64,000 nt of DNA from Paenalcaligenes sp021793095 (GTDB lineage: Bacteria; Pseudomonadota; Gammaproteobacteria; Burkholderiales; Burkholderiaceae_B), in contig DAHVQS010000005.1 of NCBI GenBank assembly GCA_027317645.1, positions 1-64,000 on the forward strand. Reading direction: 5' to 3'. Shown here in pieces: positions 34,795 to 43,944 of the stretch. Both the position numbers and the translations under genes were made by a program. The notes under the pieces were generated by a model. It saw only the letters and a program-made list of their open reading frames with translations, was not told the origin of the DNA and searched no databases. Position 1 is the first letter of the stretch; the number at the start of each line of letters is the position of its first letter.

Positions 34795-35703
34795 TCAGTA
34801 GGCAGGGCGCGCCTCTAATTCGGCAATCAGGCGGCAATAGAGTTGGTAGCGCTGAGGGTTGATGTGGCCAGCATCTTTGGCGGCCAAGATCCCGCAGCCC
34901 GGCTCATGACGGTGGGTGCAATTATAAAAACGACAGTTTTGTAGCGCCTCGTAAAAGTCTGGAAAACCTTTGAGCAAGTGCTCGAGCTCTAAATGCGCTA
35001 ATCCAAACGACTGGAACCCAGGAGAGTCGATAATATATCCCCATTGGTTGGGCAAATCATATAAACGACTGTCGGTAGTGGTGTGCCGCCCCGTACCCAG
35101 TGCTTGGGAGTGTGCGCGGGTTTGGGCTTGGGCATCGGGCACCAATACATTAAGAATGCTCGATTTGCCCATCGCGCTTTGCCCGAGCAGCAGGCTACTT
35201 TTATCTTTTAGCAGCGGCAACAGTGTGTTTTTCAGCTGCTCGGGATGATGGATGCTGGTTTCAATGATGGGGATGTCGATGCCCTGTAGCGGCTGTAGTT
35301 TTTTTCTGGCCTGCTCGGCTGTGGGCAAATCAGCCTTGTTGAGGATAATGTGCATCTCTACCCCCGCATTAATGGCAGCGGTATAGGCGCGCCCAGCCAA
35401 ATCAAGGGAAAAATCAGGTTCGGGTGCCAGTACAAATAGTAGCCGGTCGATATTGGCCGCAAAGAGTTTTGAGCGGTGATTATCGGAACGATAGAGCAGG
35501 TTTTTGCGTTCCAGGGTTTTTTCTATAGCGGCTTGTTGATCTCCTTGGGGTGTCAATAAAACATAATCACCAATCGCTACACCGGTGCGTTTGCCGCGGG
35601 TATAGCACTGATATTGTTGGGCGCTGGTGCAGCAACGTGCAATGAAATTGCGCCCAAAGGTGGCAATAATTCGCCCTTTAAGCGGTGGTTGGTTGGCTGA
35701 CAT
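34795..35703 (-). CDS. rsgA: Ribosome small subunit-dependent GTPase A
   Basis: Circularly permuted GTPase that checks late 30S assembly. 302 residues. An N-terminal OB domain is followed by the GTPase motifs in permuted order: G4 LNKADL (about 121-126), G1 GQSAMGKSS (about 174-182), G3 DSPGFQ. The C-terminal zinc site is CRFYNCTHRHEPGCG. Start lies 26 bases inside the 3' end of the upstream protease gene, so the two are coupled. Confidence 0.96.
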   Translation of the reverse strand: MSANQPPLKGRIIATFGRNFIARCCTSAQQYQCYTRGKRTGVAIGDYVLLTPQGDQQAAIEKTLERKNLLYRSDNHRSKLFAANIDRLLFVLAPEPDFSLDLAGRAYTAAINAGVEMHIILNKADLPTAEQARKKLQPLQGIDIPIIETSIHHPEQLKNTLLPLLKDKSSLLLGQSAMGKSSILNVLVPDAQAQTRAHSQALGTGRHTTTDSRLYDLPNQWGYIIDSPGFQSFGLAHLELEHLLKGFPDFYEALQNCRFYNCTHRHEPGCGILAAKDAGHINPQRYQLYCRLIAELEARPAY

Positions 35704-36943
35704 ATTTTTTTAGATGTTGTATGCGTAAAAGCGCAGGAGGGTGGCTATCATAAAAAGCCGAATGCGCGGGATCAGGGGTCAATGTGGCGGCATTGTCATC
35801 GTAGAGCTTAACCAAAGCGCTGATGAGTGCGGTTGCCGAGCTTTGTTGGGCCGCAAACTGATCAGCCTCGTACTCATCCTTGCGCGATAGCAGGCTAAAC
35901 AAAGGGCCTAACCAAAAGGTAAATACGGGCATGACCAAGAAAAATAGAGTCAAGGCCAGGCCGCTGTTTGAGCGACCAAATTGGGGAATCACCCCTAAGT
36001 CTGTATAAAACCAGACTTGTTGGCTCAGCCAGCCGAGCAATAATAAGAAGCCCAAGGCAATCAGCATGTTAATGACCAATCGTTTAACAATGTGCCGATG
36101 CTTGAAGTGGCCCAGCTCATGCGCTAGGACGGCCTCGATCTCATCATCATTTAAGCGGTTTAAAAGGGTGTCAAAAAAGACAATGCGCTTATTTTTGCCC
36201 AGACCTGTAAAGTAGGCATTGCCATGGGCGCTGCGCTTAGAGCCATCCATCACGAATAAGCCATTAAGGGCAAATTGGCAGCGTTCGGCCAGCGCCTCTA
36301 TGCGCTCTTTGAGGGCGCCTTGTTGTAGCGGCTCAAAACGGTTAAACAAGGGGGCGATGACATGTGGAAAGAGCCACATGATAAAAAAACTAAATCCCAC
36401 CCAAATGACCCACGCCCAGATTGGCCATAGTTGCGGTGCATGGTCCATCACATAGAGGACGGCTGCGACCAAGGGGGTGCCGAGAATCAACGCCACTAAA
36501 AGACCTTTGAGTGTATCGGTCACAAAAAGGGGCAGCGTCATGCGGTTAAAGCCAAAGGACTCGTCTATTTTAAATATTCGCCACAGACTAAAAGGCAGTT
36601 GTACAATCCCACTGATTAGGAATACTGACCCTAATAAGAGTAGTTGCCGCAATAATTCGTTATCGATGGCACGGCCCAGATAGAGATCGATGGCTTGTAA
36701 CCCGCCCAAGAGGGTTAAAGCCAGCAGTAAAATAGCATCGACTAACCGCTCTACAATAGAGGTTTTGGTGCGTCGAATTGTATAGTCGGCTGCCCGTTGG
36801 TGGCTCTTGAGATTAATATGGTGGGCAAACTCTTGGGGCACCTGGTTGCGGTGGCGCGACACATAGCGAATCTGCCTCATTGAGAGGATGAGTCGCAGTA
36901 GGTTGTCAGCAATGAGAAACGCAACAAATAAAATGGTAAACAT
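35678..36943 (-). CDS. M48-family zinc metalloprotease (Ste24-like)
   Basis: 421-residue inner-membrane peptidase related to yeast Ste24 CAAX protease. It has about seven membrane helices, and the zinc motif HELGH begins at about residue 275, on the cytoplasmic side next to ALAHELGHFKHRHIVKR. A third ligand Glu is in DEYEADQFAAQ near residue 350. Most of the domain (FDFG-like FKIDESFGFNRMT) matches the bacterial Ste24 branch rather than the shorter HtpX. Divergent from orn with 36 bases between starts; this trio with rsgA is common in Alcaligenaceae. Substrate unknown. Confidence 0.9.
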   Translation of the reverse strand: MFTILFVAFLIADNLLRLILSMRQIRYVSRHRNQVPQEFAHHINLKSHQRAADYTIRRTKTSIVERLVDAILLLALTLLGGLQAIDLYLGRAIDNELLRQLLLLGSVFLISGIVQLPFSLWRIFKIDESFGFNRMTLPLFVTDTLKGLLVALILGTPLVAAVLYVMDHAPQLWPIWAWVIWVGFSFFIMWLFPHVIAPLFNRFEPLQQGALKERIEALAERCQFALNGLFVMDGSKRSAHGNAYFTGLGKNKRIVFFDTLLNRLNDDEIEAVLAHELGHFKHRHIVKRLVINMLIALGFLLLLGWLSQQVWFYTDLGVIPQFGRSNSGLALTLFFLVMPVFTFWLGPLFSLLSRKDEYEADQFAAQQSSATALISALVKLYDDNAATLTPDPAHSAFYDSHPPALLRIQHLKKYVSQPTTA

Positions 36944-36979
36944 CGTTTAAAAATCTCTGCACACTTAAAGGTATATTAT

Positions 36980-37525
36980 ATGACTTCTGTAGCACAACGT
37001 TTAGTTTGGCTCGATATGGAGATGACAGGGCTCGATCCCAATAAAGAGCGCATCATTGAGGTGGCAGTGGTCGTCACCGAGGCCAACCTAGACGTCGTTG
37101 CCGAGGGCCCGGTATTGGTCATTCACCAAAGCGATGAATTACTTGACGCCATGGATGATTGGAATAAGTCAACGCATGGCCGTAGTGGTCTGATTGAAAA
37201 AGTAAAAAAATCCACATTAACAGAATCAGAGGCTGAGGAACAGCTCTTGGATTTTTTGCGTCAGCACGTTAAAGAAAACACTTCGCCCCTGTGCGGCAAC
37301 ACCATCAGCCAGGACCGACGCTTTATGTATCGTTATATGCCACGCTTAGAGGCTTTTTTCCATTATCGTAATCTGGATGTCAGTACCCTCAAAGAGTTGG
37401 CAAAGCGTTGGAAGCCCGAGGTGGTGAGCAGTTTTAAAAAAGAAGGCAAGCATGAGGCTTTGGCAGATATTTACGAATCCATTGCCGAGTTAAAGCATTA
37501 CCGCGAGCATTTTATTAAGTTGTGA
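36980..37525 (+). CDS. orn: Oligoribonuclease
   Basis: 3'-5' exonuclease that degrades 2-5 nt RNAs and pGpG; essential in many proteobacteria. 181 residues. DEDDh catalytic residues start with Asp12 and Glu14 in WLDMEMTGLD; the later ones lie in LCGNTISQDRRFM and KHEALADI. AAAGG is located before the ATG. Confidence 0.97.
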   Translation: MTSVAQRLVWLDMEMTGLDPNKERIIEVAVVVTEANLDVVAEGPVLVIHQSDELLDAMDDWNKSTHGRSGLIEKVKKSTLTESEAEEQLLDFLRQHVKENTSPLCGNTISQDRRFMYRYMPRLEAFFHYRNLDVSTLKELAKRWKPEVVSSFKKEGKHEALADIYESIAELKHYREHFIKL

Positions 37526-37601
37526 GTGGCTTGAGAGGGGCCATTGATTGGTGTCCCTCTCACAGGCCGTGTTAAATAACCCTTAATTTTTATATGAACC
37601 A

Positions 37602-38018
37602 ATGACCTTAAACGGGATGCATATCGGCGGCATCGGTACGGATATTACCTATATCTCACGTATTGAGTCGACCTATGAACGCTTTGGGCAAAAGTTTGTC
37701 CGTCGCATCTTGGGGCCGCAAGAGCAACAGGTGTTTATGCGCCGTTGGCAGCGCCATCATCAGCGTGGGATGCGTTATTTAGCGACTCGATTCGCCGCCA
37801 AAGAAGCCTTTTCCAAGGCCATCGGCCTGGGGATGCGCATGCCGATGGCATGGTCGCGCATGCAAACGCTCAATGCGCCCAGCGGCAAGCCCCAGGTGGT
37901 ATTGGCCCCTGAGCTCGATGCTTGGTATCGAGAGCGTTTTGGTCCCGCACATATTAGTCTGACAGACGAGTCTGATTTGGTGATGGCTTTTGCGGTGATT
38001 GAGGCTTTGGCCAGCTAA
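37602..38018 (+). CDS. acpS: Holo-[acyl-carrier-protein] synthase
   Basis: Transfers 4'-phosphopantetheine from CoA to apo-ACP. 138 residues. Magnesium ligands Asp14 (GIGTDI) and Glu67 (RFAAKEAFSKA) are present, and the C-terminal HISLTDESDLVMAFAVIE is typical, though DESDLVMAFAV replaces the commoner SHE-type segment. The ATG at 37602 has no good Shine-Dalgarno; ATG 37617 with ACGGG before it is an equally possible start. First gene of acpS-nagZ-uvrC-pgsA. Confidence 0.94.
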   Translation: MTLNGMHIGGIGTDITYISRIESTYERFGQKFVRRILGPQEQQVFMRRWQRHHQRGMRYLATRFAAKEAFSKAIGLGMRMPMAWSRMQTLNAPSGKPQVVLAPELDAWYRERFGPAHISLTDESDLVMAFAVIEALAS

Positions 38019-38046
38019 ACCCTTTTGTTTTGTAATCGGAGTTTTT

Positions 38047-39102
38047 ATGACGAGTTTAAACCTGCCGTTGGGGCCTGTGATGGTGGACATACAAGGTGGG
38101 ACGCTGACGGATGCCGAACGGGCGCGTTTGCAACATCCCTTGGTTGGAGGGGTGATTTTATTTAGCCGCAATTTTACGGATCGTGCTCAGTTGACCGCGT
38201 TGTGCGCTGAAATTAATGCCTTGCGCAGCCCGGGGTTGCTAATCACCGTTGATCATGAAGGCGGTCGCGTACAGCGCTTCCAAAGCGATGGGTTCACCCA
38301 TTTGCCTGCCATGCGTGCATTGGGCAAGTTATTCGAAGAAAACCCCGAGGAGGCGGTGACGGTTGCTCAGGCGGTTGGGTTTATTTTGGCCGCTGAGTTG
38401 CGTGCTTGTGGGGTTGATTTGAGCTTTACGCCGGTATTAGATTTGGATTATGGCGTGAGTGAAGTCATTGGCAGTCGCTCTTTTCACCGCGATCCCGATA
38501 TTGTCACTCGACTGGCTGAGTCTCTAATTCATGGTTTGGAGAAGGCGGGCATGGCAGCATGTGGCAAGCATTTCCCGGGGCATGGGGCGGTGAGTGTCGA
38601 CTCTCATGTGGGTGTGCCGGTTGATGACCGTTATTTAAACGAGATTTTAGACGAGGATGTGGTCCCGTATCGGTGGCTAAGTGGGACCTTACTATCTGCG
38701 GTGATGCCTGCACATGTTATTTATCCTGAAGTTGACCATCAGCCAGCAGGGTTTTCACCGCACTGGTTGCAGCGTGTATTACGACGTTCGTTGGCTTATA
38801 ACGGAGTTATTTTTTCAGATGATCTGAGCATGGAGGGTGCCTCGGTCGCCGGGGGCATTGTCCAACGCGCGCAAGCCGCCCTGGGGGCAGGTTGTGATAT
38901 GGTTTTAGTATGCAATGATCCAGACCGTGCAGATCAACTGCTGGCGGGTTTAAACTATCAAATGCCAGAGCTATCCCGACAGCGGATTCAGGCGCTCAAG
39001 CCCAATGCCTTTTCCATGAGCTGGGAGGAGCTCCAAGACGATGAGTACTATCGCTATGCACAAGAACTTCGATCGCGACACTTTTCTACGCCAGCTGCCT
39101 AA
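38047..39102 (+). CDS. nagZ: Beta-N-acetylhexosaminidase
   Basis: Glycoside hydrolase family 3 enzyme that removes GlcNAc from 1,6-anhydro muropeptides in cytoplasmic peptidoglycan recycling. 351 residues from ATG 38047 (CGGAG upstream). Key motifs: DHEGGRVQRF (69-78), KHFPGHG (174-180) and FSDDLSMEG (256-264) with the catalytic Asp. Its 3' end overlaps uvrC by about 50-60 bases in another frame. Confidence 0.95.
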   Translation: MTSLNLPLGPVMVDIQGGTLTDAERARLQHPLVGGVILFSRNFTDRAQLTALCAEINALRSPGLLITVDHEGGRVQRFQSDGFTHLPAMRALGKLFEENPEEAVTVAQAVGFILAAELRACGVDLSFTPVLDLDYGVSEVIGSRSFHRDPDIVTRLAESLIHGLEKAGMAACGKHFPGHGAVSVDSHVGVPVDDRYLNEILDEDVVPYRWLSGTLLSAVMPAHVIYPEVDHQPAGFSPHWLQRVLRRSLAYNGVIFSDDLSMEGASVAGGIVQRAQAALGAGCDMVLVCNDPDRADQLLAGLNYQMPELSRQRIQALKPNAFSMSWEELQDDEYYRYAQELRSRHFSTPAA

Positions 39103-40879
39103 TTTACCCGGGGTCTACCGTCATTTGGATGAACAAGGGCGGGTATTGTATGTGGGCAAAGCGCGTGATTTGAAAAAACGGGTCAGTTCTTATTTTAGGT
39201 CGAGTAATCACGGGCCGCGGATTGCGCACATGATCACACAAATTGCGCGCGTTGAGGTCACCATCACACAAAGCGAGGCCGAGGCGTTATTGCTTGAGCA
39301 TAATCTCATCAAGCAACTACAGCCGCGCTATAACATCCTCTTTCGGGATGATAAGTCTTACCCCTATTTGCAAGTCAGTGATCACGAGGCACCGCGAATT
39401 GCTTATTATCGTGGGGCAACCAACAAGGGGGGGCGTTTTTTTGGGCCTTACCCTAATGCTTGGGCAGTACGCGAGACATTACAAATTTTGCAGCGCGTGT
39501 TTCGTTTGCGGACCTGCGAAGATGGGGTGTATGCCAACCGTTCGCGTCCCTGTCTGCTATACCAGATTAACCGCTGCTCTGCCCCATGTGTGGGCGCCAT
39601 CGAATTATCCGACTACCAAGCAGATGTGGCACGGGCTGTACGTTTTCTAGAGGGGCACACCACCGATGTGCTGACCGAAATAGAAAATAAAATGCAGGAT
39701 GCGGCCAATGAATTTGCCTATGAGCAAGCAGCTGTTTATAGGGATCAGATGCGTGCGTTGGCCGCGGTATTGCACCAGCAGACGATGGAGGCACAAAACC
39801 CCATTGATGCAGATGTCTTGGTGGTTGAGCAGCAGGGCAATCAGTTTTGTGTCAATTTAGCCATGATCCGCGCGGGCCGGCACTTAGGGGATCGGGCTTT
39901 TTTCCCTCGCCAAGCCGAGCAAGAGAGCCCCAATGAAGTTTTAAATGCTTTTGTTGCCCAGCACTATATAGAACGACCTTTACCTGATGTATTAATTTGC
40001 TCACATGCTTTGGATACCCAAGGTGTGATCGAGTTATTGCAAGAACAGCACCAAAAGAGTGTGCGTGTGATGACGCAGCCTCAAGGGGTGCGCCGTGCTT
40101 GGCTAGAGCAGGCACAAAAGAATGCACGATTGGCCATAGAACGGCATTTAGGCGAGACTTTATCGCAGGTGCAGCGGGCCCGTGCACTGGTGGACGAGCT
40201 CCAGCTAGACATTGAGGAAACGGCACTTGAGTCTTTACGTGTAGAGTGCTTTGATATTAGTCATACCGCGGGCGAGGCAACACAGGCATCCTGTGTGGTA
40301 TACACCCAGTGCCAGATGCAGCCGTCTTTATATCGCCGTTATAACATAGTCGGCATACAGGCAGGCGACGATTATGCAGCGATGCGGCAGGTCCTCAAAA
40401 GGCGCTATGAACATGTGGTTGAGCAAGGCACAGAGATGCCACATGTGGTCTTGATTGATGGTGGGAAAGGGCAGTTGAGCAGCGCCAAAGAGGTGTTTGC
40501 TGAGTTGGGCTTGGCCCCTGATTATTTGGTGGCTGTTGCCAAAGGAGAGCAACGGCAGACGGGATTAGAGACCTTGTATTTTGGCGACGGACGGCCGTCC
40601 GTCGAGCTGGGGGGGCATCACCCCGCGCTGATGTTGGTCGCGGAAATACGCGATGAGGCGCACCGTTTTGCCATTACGGGGATGCGGGCGCGGCGTGCAC
40701 GGGCCCGTAACAGCTCGCGGCTCGAGGATATCCCGGGGGTGGGGCCCAAGCGCCGCCAGCGTTTGCTGGCACGCTTCGGCGGCTTTTCTGGTGTGGCTAA
40801 TGCCAGCATCAAAGATCTCTGTGCGGTTGAGGGGATTTCTAAGGCAATGGCTGAGCGCATTTATCATGCCTTGCGTTAA
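39041..40879 (+). CDS. uvrC: Excinuclease ABC subunit C
   Basis: Makes the two incisions of nucleotide excision repair. 612 residues. N-terminal GIY-YIG nuclease (LPNLPGVYRHL ... VLYVGKARDLKKRV), UvrB-binding UVR motif near 205-240, the RNase H-like second nuclease domain (CFDISHTAGE, VLIDGGKGQL) and C-terminal tandem HhH (IPGVGPKRRQRLL, VEGISKAMAERIY). The start must lie before 39086 to include GIY-YIG, so it overlaps the nagZ end; ATG 39041 or 39056 are the candidates. Confidence 0.96.
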   Translation: MSTIAMHKNFDRDTFLRQLPNLPGVYRHLDEQGRVLYVGKARDLKKRVSSYFRSSNHGPRIAHMITQIARVEVTITQSEAEALLLEHNLIKQLQPRYNILFRDDKSYPYLQVSDHEAPRIAYYRGATNKGGRFFGPYPNAWAVRETLQILQRVFRLRTCEDGVYANRSRPCLLYQINRCSAPCVGAIELSDYQADVARAVRFLEGHTTDVLTEIENKMQDAANEFAYEQAAVYRDQMRALAAVLHQQTMEAQNPIDADVLVVEQQGNQFCVNLAMIRAGRHLGDRAFFPRQAEQESPNEVLNAFVAQHYIERPLPDVLICSHALDTQGVIELLQEQHQKSVRVMTQPQGVRRAWLEQAQKNARLAIERHLGETLSQVQRARALVDELQLDIEETALESLRVECFDISHTAGEATQASCVVYTQCQMQPSLYRRYNIVGIQAGDDYAAMRQVLKRRYEHVVEQGTEMPHVVLIDGGKGQLSSAKEVFAELGLAPDYLVAVAKGEQRQTGLETLYFGDGRPSVELGGHHPALMLVAEIRDEAHRFAITGMRARRARARNSSRLEDIPGVGPKRRQRLLARFGGFSGVANASIKDLCAVEGISKAMAERIYHALR

Positions 40880-40892
40880 ATAGTGAAAGATT

Positions 40893-41465
40893 ATGCATTT
40901 TAATTTTCCTTTGGCCCTGACGTGGCTCCGTATCGTCGTAATTCCGTTATTTTTACTGCTGTATTTTGTGCCGCACCAATGGTTGGCTGAACCGATACGT
41001 GATTGTATTGCCGCAGTTATTTTTATATTGGCCGCTGTCACTGACTGGTTGGATGGCTGGTTAGCGCGTCGCTGGAAGCAAACCACCGCATTTGGTGCTT
41101 TTTTGGATCCCGTGGCCGATAAACTAATGGTGACCGCCGCGTTATTGATCTTGCTGTATTTGGGGCGCATTGATCCGGTGGTTTCTTTCATTATTATTGG
41201 CCGCGAGATTACTATTTCAGCCTTACGCGAATGGATGGCTAAGCTCGGCGCCAGTGGGAGTGTGGCGGTGCATTGGCTGGGTAAATTTAAAACTGCTGCT
41301 CAGATGATATCTATCCCCTGCTTGCTGTACGCGCAGCCACTGTATGACGTACCTTTATTCTTGATTGGAAAAGTGTTAATAGTGGTAGCAGCGATACTGA
41401 CTTTATGGTCGATGTTTTATTATTTACGCAAGGCGTGGCCAGAACTCGTTAAAAAGGGCGTGTAG
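40893..41465 (+). CDS. pgsA: CDP-diacylglycerol-glycerol-3-phosphate 3-phosphatidyltransferase
   Basis: Makes phosphatidylglycerol phosphate, the committed step to phosphatidylglycerol and cardiolipin, in the inner membrane. 190 residues, about four to five membrane helices. The CDP-alcohol phosphotransferase motif D-G-x2-A-R-x8-G-x3-D-x3-D is present as DGWLARRWKQTTAFGAFLDP and the following VADK. In relatives tRNA genes often follow pgsA; here an MFS gene follows directly. Confidence 0.95.
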   Translation: MHFNFPLALTWLRIVVIPLFLLLYFVPHQWLAEPIRDCIAAVIFILAAVTDWLDGWLARRWKQTTAFGAFLDPVADKLMVTAALLILLYLGRIDPVVSFIIIGREITISALREWMAKLGASGSVAVHWLGKFKTAAQMISIPCLLYAQPLYDVPLFLIGKVLIVVAAILTLWSMFYYLRKAWPELVKKGV

Positions 41466-41467
41466 CA

Positions 41468-42760
41468 ATGCATTCCGATAATCCCGAACAGCTGCTGCGG
41501 CGCAATGATTGGTTGCTAATCTCATTGATTGGGGCCATCCATGGCAGCTCGCATTTTTTTCAGTTGGTCTTCCCTACTTTATTCCTGTATTTAAACCAAG
41601 CCTTTGGCTTTGATTATTTACAGCTGGGTTTTCTGGTGACTGCTTTTTTCTTTGTCTCCGGGCTAGGGCAAGCTTCGTCAGGGTTTATTGTGGATCGCAT
41701 TGGGCCGATGCCGGTGCTGCATTTTGGGCTACTTTCTTTTGTGATCGCCGGCGTGTTGATCGCCGTCTCACAAAACTATTGGATGTTGCTGGCGGCTGCA
41801 GTCATTGGGGGGGCAGGTAACTCTGTTTATCACCCAGTGGATTATTCCATTATTAATCAACGCGTCAGTCCCGCACGGCTAGGCCATGCATTTAGTGTGC
41901 ATGGTTTAACGGGCAATTTGGGGTGGGCGCTGGCGCCTATTTTCATCACCACCTTGGCGATGTGGTGGGGTTGGCGTGCCGCGGCTTTCGGGGCCGGCAT
42001 GCTGGTGCTGGTGATTTATTGCTTTGCATTATTGGGGCGGCATTTGCTCAGTGGGGCGCAGCCTGCTTTGCAGCAAACACTTGAGGCGGAACAACGCAAG
42101 GCTGCCAAAACAGAAACGGCGGATGATTTATCAGAGCATACAGTATGGCAAACGGTGATTGCCATCGTTAAAAAGCCGGCGCTGTGGGGGGCTTTTTTAT
42201 TCTTTGCCTTTTCATCTGTGGCCTTGTCCGCCGTGCAGAACTACACCATCCCATTGATGTCAACGGTCTATCGCCTATCCGAAATGCTTTCTAGTTTCAG
42301 TTTGTCTGCTTATATGGTGACTGCCGCTGTCGGCATGATTGCAGGGGGATTTTTAGCCGGGGCCAGCGCTCGTTCTGAGCGCATTGTTTTTGTTTCTTTA
42401 GTATTTGCTGGGCTCATTTTGCTCTTATTGGCATTTTCTGTGGTGCCCGGCTGGGCAGCGATGGGGTTGGTCGCACTCGCCGGTTTTTGTTCCGGGGTGG
42501 CCGCGCCTTCACGTGATATGTTGATCCGGCGCGTGGCACCTAAGGGGGCGACCGGGACGATTTATGGTCTGGTCTATTCAGGGATGGATGTGGGCGCATC
42601 GGTGGCGCCAGCTGTCTTTGGGTACTTGGTCGATGCCCAAATAGAGCGCGGCCCTTGGTATGGTGCCGCATTGGCCTTTGTGATTTCGGCGCTGCTCGCG
42701 GTCTATGTGGCTTATGCAGCACAACAGCAGCAACGCCAGGTGCAGCCCGAATACGCTTGA
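41468..42760 (+). CDS. MFS transporter, fosmidomycin-resistance (Fsr)-like
   Basis: 430 residues with about twelve membrane helices and a cytoplasmic loop around residues 200-225 (QQTLEAEQRKAAKTETADD). The segments IGAIHGSSHFFQLVFPTLF, GNSVYHPVDYSIIN and GHAFSVHGLTGNLGWALAP resemble Fsr-type and related MFS exporters. The transported molecule cannot be told. It starts two bases after pgsA, so it is probably cotranscribed. Confidence 0.8.
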   Translation: MHSDNPEQLLRRNDWLLISLIGAIHGSSHFFQLVFPTLFLYLNQAFGFDYLQLGFLVTAFFFVSGLGQASSGFIVDRIGPMPVLHFGLLSFVIAGVLIAVSQNYWMLLAAAVIGGAGNSVYHPVDYSIINQRVSPARLGHAFSVHGLTGNLGWALAPIFITTLAMWWGWRAAAFGAGMLVLVIYCFALLGRHLLSGAQPALQQTLEAEQRKAAKTETADDLSEHTVWQTVIAIVKKPALWGAFLFFAFSSVALSAVQNYTIPLMSTVYRLSEMLSSFSLSAYMVTAAVGMIAGGFLAGASARSERIVFVSLVFAGLILLLLAFSVVPGWAAMGLVALAGFCSGVAAPSRDMLIRRVAPKGATGTIYGLVYSGMDVGASVAPAVFGYLVDAQIERGPWYGAALAFVISALLAVYVAYAAQQQQRQVQPEYA

Positions 42761-42831
42761 TGCGCTTATGATTGCTGCGGCGACGTTGTTTTAACGGCAC
42801 CACGTAGATCATTGTGTGGGCCCAATATCGG

Positions 42832-43653
42832 CTACTGACGCGTGCTGCGCAGTGGGATGGGTGCGCGATTTTCTGTACTGCGCCATGGGTTAATGTCTAA
42901 ACCTCCGCGACGTGTGTACAGAGCCTGTACATGAAGCGTTTGTGGGTTGCATTGGTTGAGCAAATCACAAAAAATACGCTCGACACAGTGTTCATGAAAC
43001 TCATTGTGGCTGCGATAAGAAACAATATATTCCAGCAGCCGACCCCGATCTATTTTAGGGCCGCTATAGCGGATGAGCAGACTGCCCCAGTCAGGTTGTT
43101 GGGTAATGAGGCAATTAGATTTTAATAAATGAGAAACCAAGGTCTCGTTCTCAACGGTTTCATCCGTACAGCGTAAATGGGTGGGTATGGGGTGAGATAA
43201 GCGCTGTTCAAAAGGCGCGTCATCAATGCGTATGCCCTGTAAGGGGGTGATCTGCGCGCTGGGGGCGACATCTACCGCAAAGAGCTGCACTTGGACTGAG
43301 CTTTGAGCGGTAGCGCTAAGATCTTTTTCTAAGGTGCGTTGCACCTCTTGCCAGTCGTCAAATTGGGTTTCGTTAAAAGAATTGAGATAAAGCTTGAGTG
43401 ATTTGGACTCAATCAGGCAGGGACTGTCATGAGGCAGAGTAAAGCGGGCCAATGCCACCTGTGGGCAGCCATTAGGGCCTAACCAAGAGAGCTCATAGGC
43501 ATTCCAAACATCTTGGCCATACCACTGGGTCGGCAACTGCAGTTGCTCGCGCTGGGTGGCGCGAGGTAAGGAGAACAGCAGTTTTGGATCGTAGTGTGCG
43601 TTGTATGCAACAGCTTTCCCAAGAGGGGATTGGTTGAGTGAATCTGTGCTCAT
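42832..43653 (-). CDS. queF: NADPH-dependent 7-cyano-7-deazaguanine reductase
   Basis: Reduces preQ0 to preQ1 in queuosine synthesis for tRNA. 273 residues, the long (type II, YqcD-like) form. The substrate-binding ESKSLKLYLNSFN is at 82-94. Catalytic Cys181 and Asp188 are in NCLITQQPDWG, and the NADPH side has IVSYRSHNEFHEHCVE. Together with queH near 56.5 kb, the window holds two steps of the queuosine pathway in separate places. Confidence 0.95.
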   Translation of the reverse strand: MSTDSLNQSPLGKAVAYNAHYDPKLLFSLPRATQREQLQLPTQWYGQDVWNAYELSWLGPNGCPQVALARFTLPHDSPCLIESKSLKLYLNSFNETQFDDWQEVQRTLEKDLSATAQSSVQVQLFAVDVAPSAQITPLQGIRIDDAPFEQRLSHPIPTHLRCTDETVENETLVSHLLKSNCLITQQPDWGSLLIRYSGPKIDRGRLLEYIVSYRSHNEFHEHCVERIFCDLLNQCNPQTLHVQALYTRRGGLDINPWRSTENRAPIPLRSTRQ

Positions 43654-43944
43654 TTAAAACCTATTTTGCAAATCAGAAAAGGGTGTTTTTCCATATTTTG
43701 GTAATCTCATTCTACCATGTGAAATTCACTTGCTGCACTGCCGTAAAAGTTATTTCATAACAAGGTTTTTCTTGCCGCAATACGAAATGTTATTAATAAG
43801 TCATTGATTTTTAAGGGTATAAAATACTGTCTTGTATAAGATATAAGTGTATCTTGTTGAGCAGCATTTCCGTACAATGGATGTAAAGCTGGAAACAGCA
43901 CAGAAATTATTTTTTCTTTTTATCCATTGTTTTAGGAGTTCACC
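43654..43944. promoter_or_regulatory. Divergent queF-aceA region with a dyad
   Basis: 291 AT-rich bases. The dyad AAGATA-TAAGTG-TATCTT at 43838-43855 lies about 90 bases upstream of aceA and could be an operator. No convincing sigma-70 promoter was picked. AGGAG sits five bases before the aceA ATG. Confidence 0.4.

Noticed and set aside
40565..41191. 208-residue minus-strand frame across uvrC and pgsA
   Set aside because: Lies antisense to two well-supported genes and shows no recognisable motifs.
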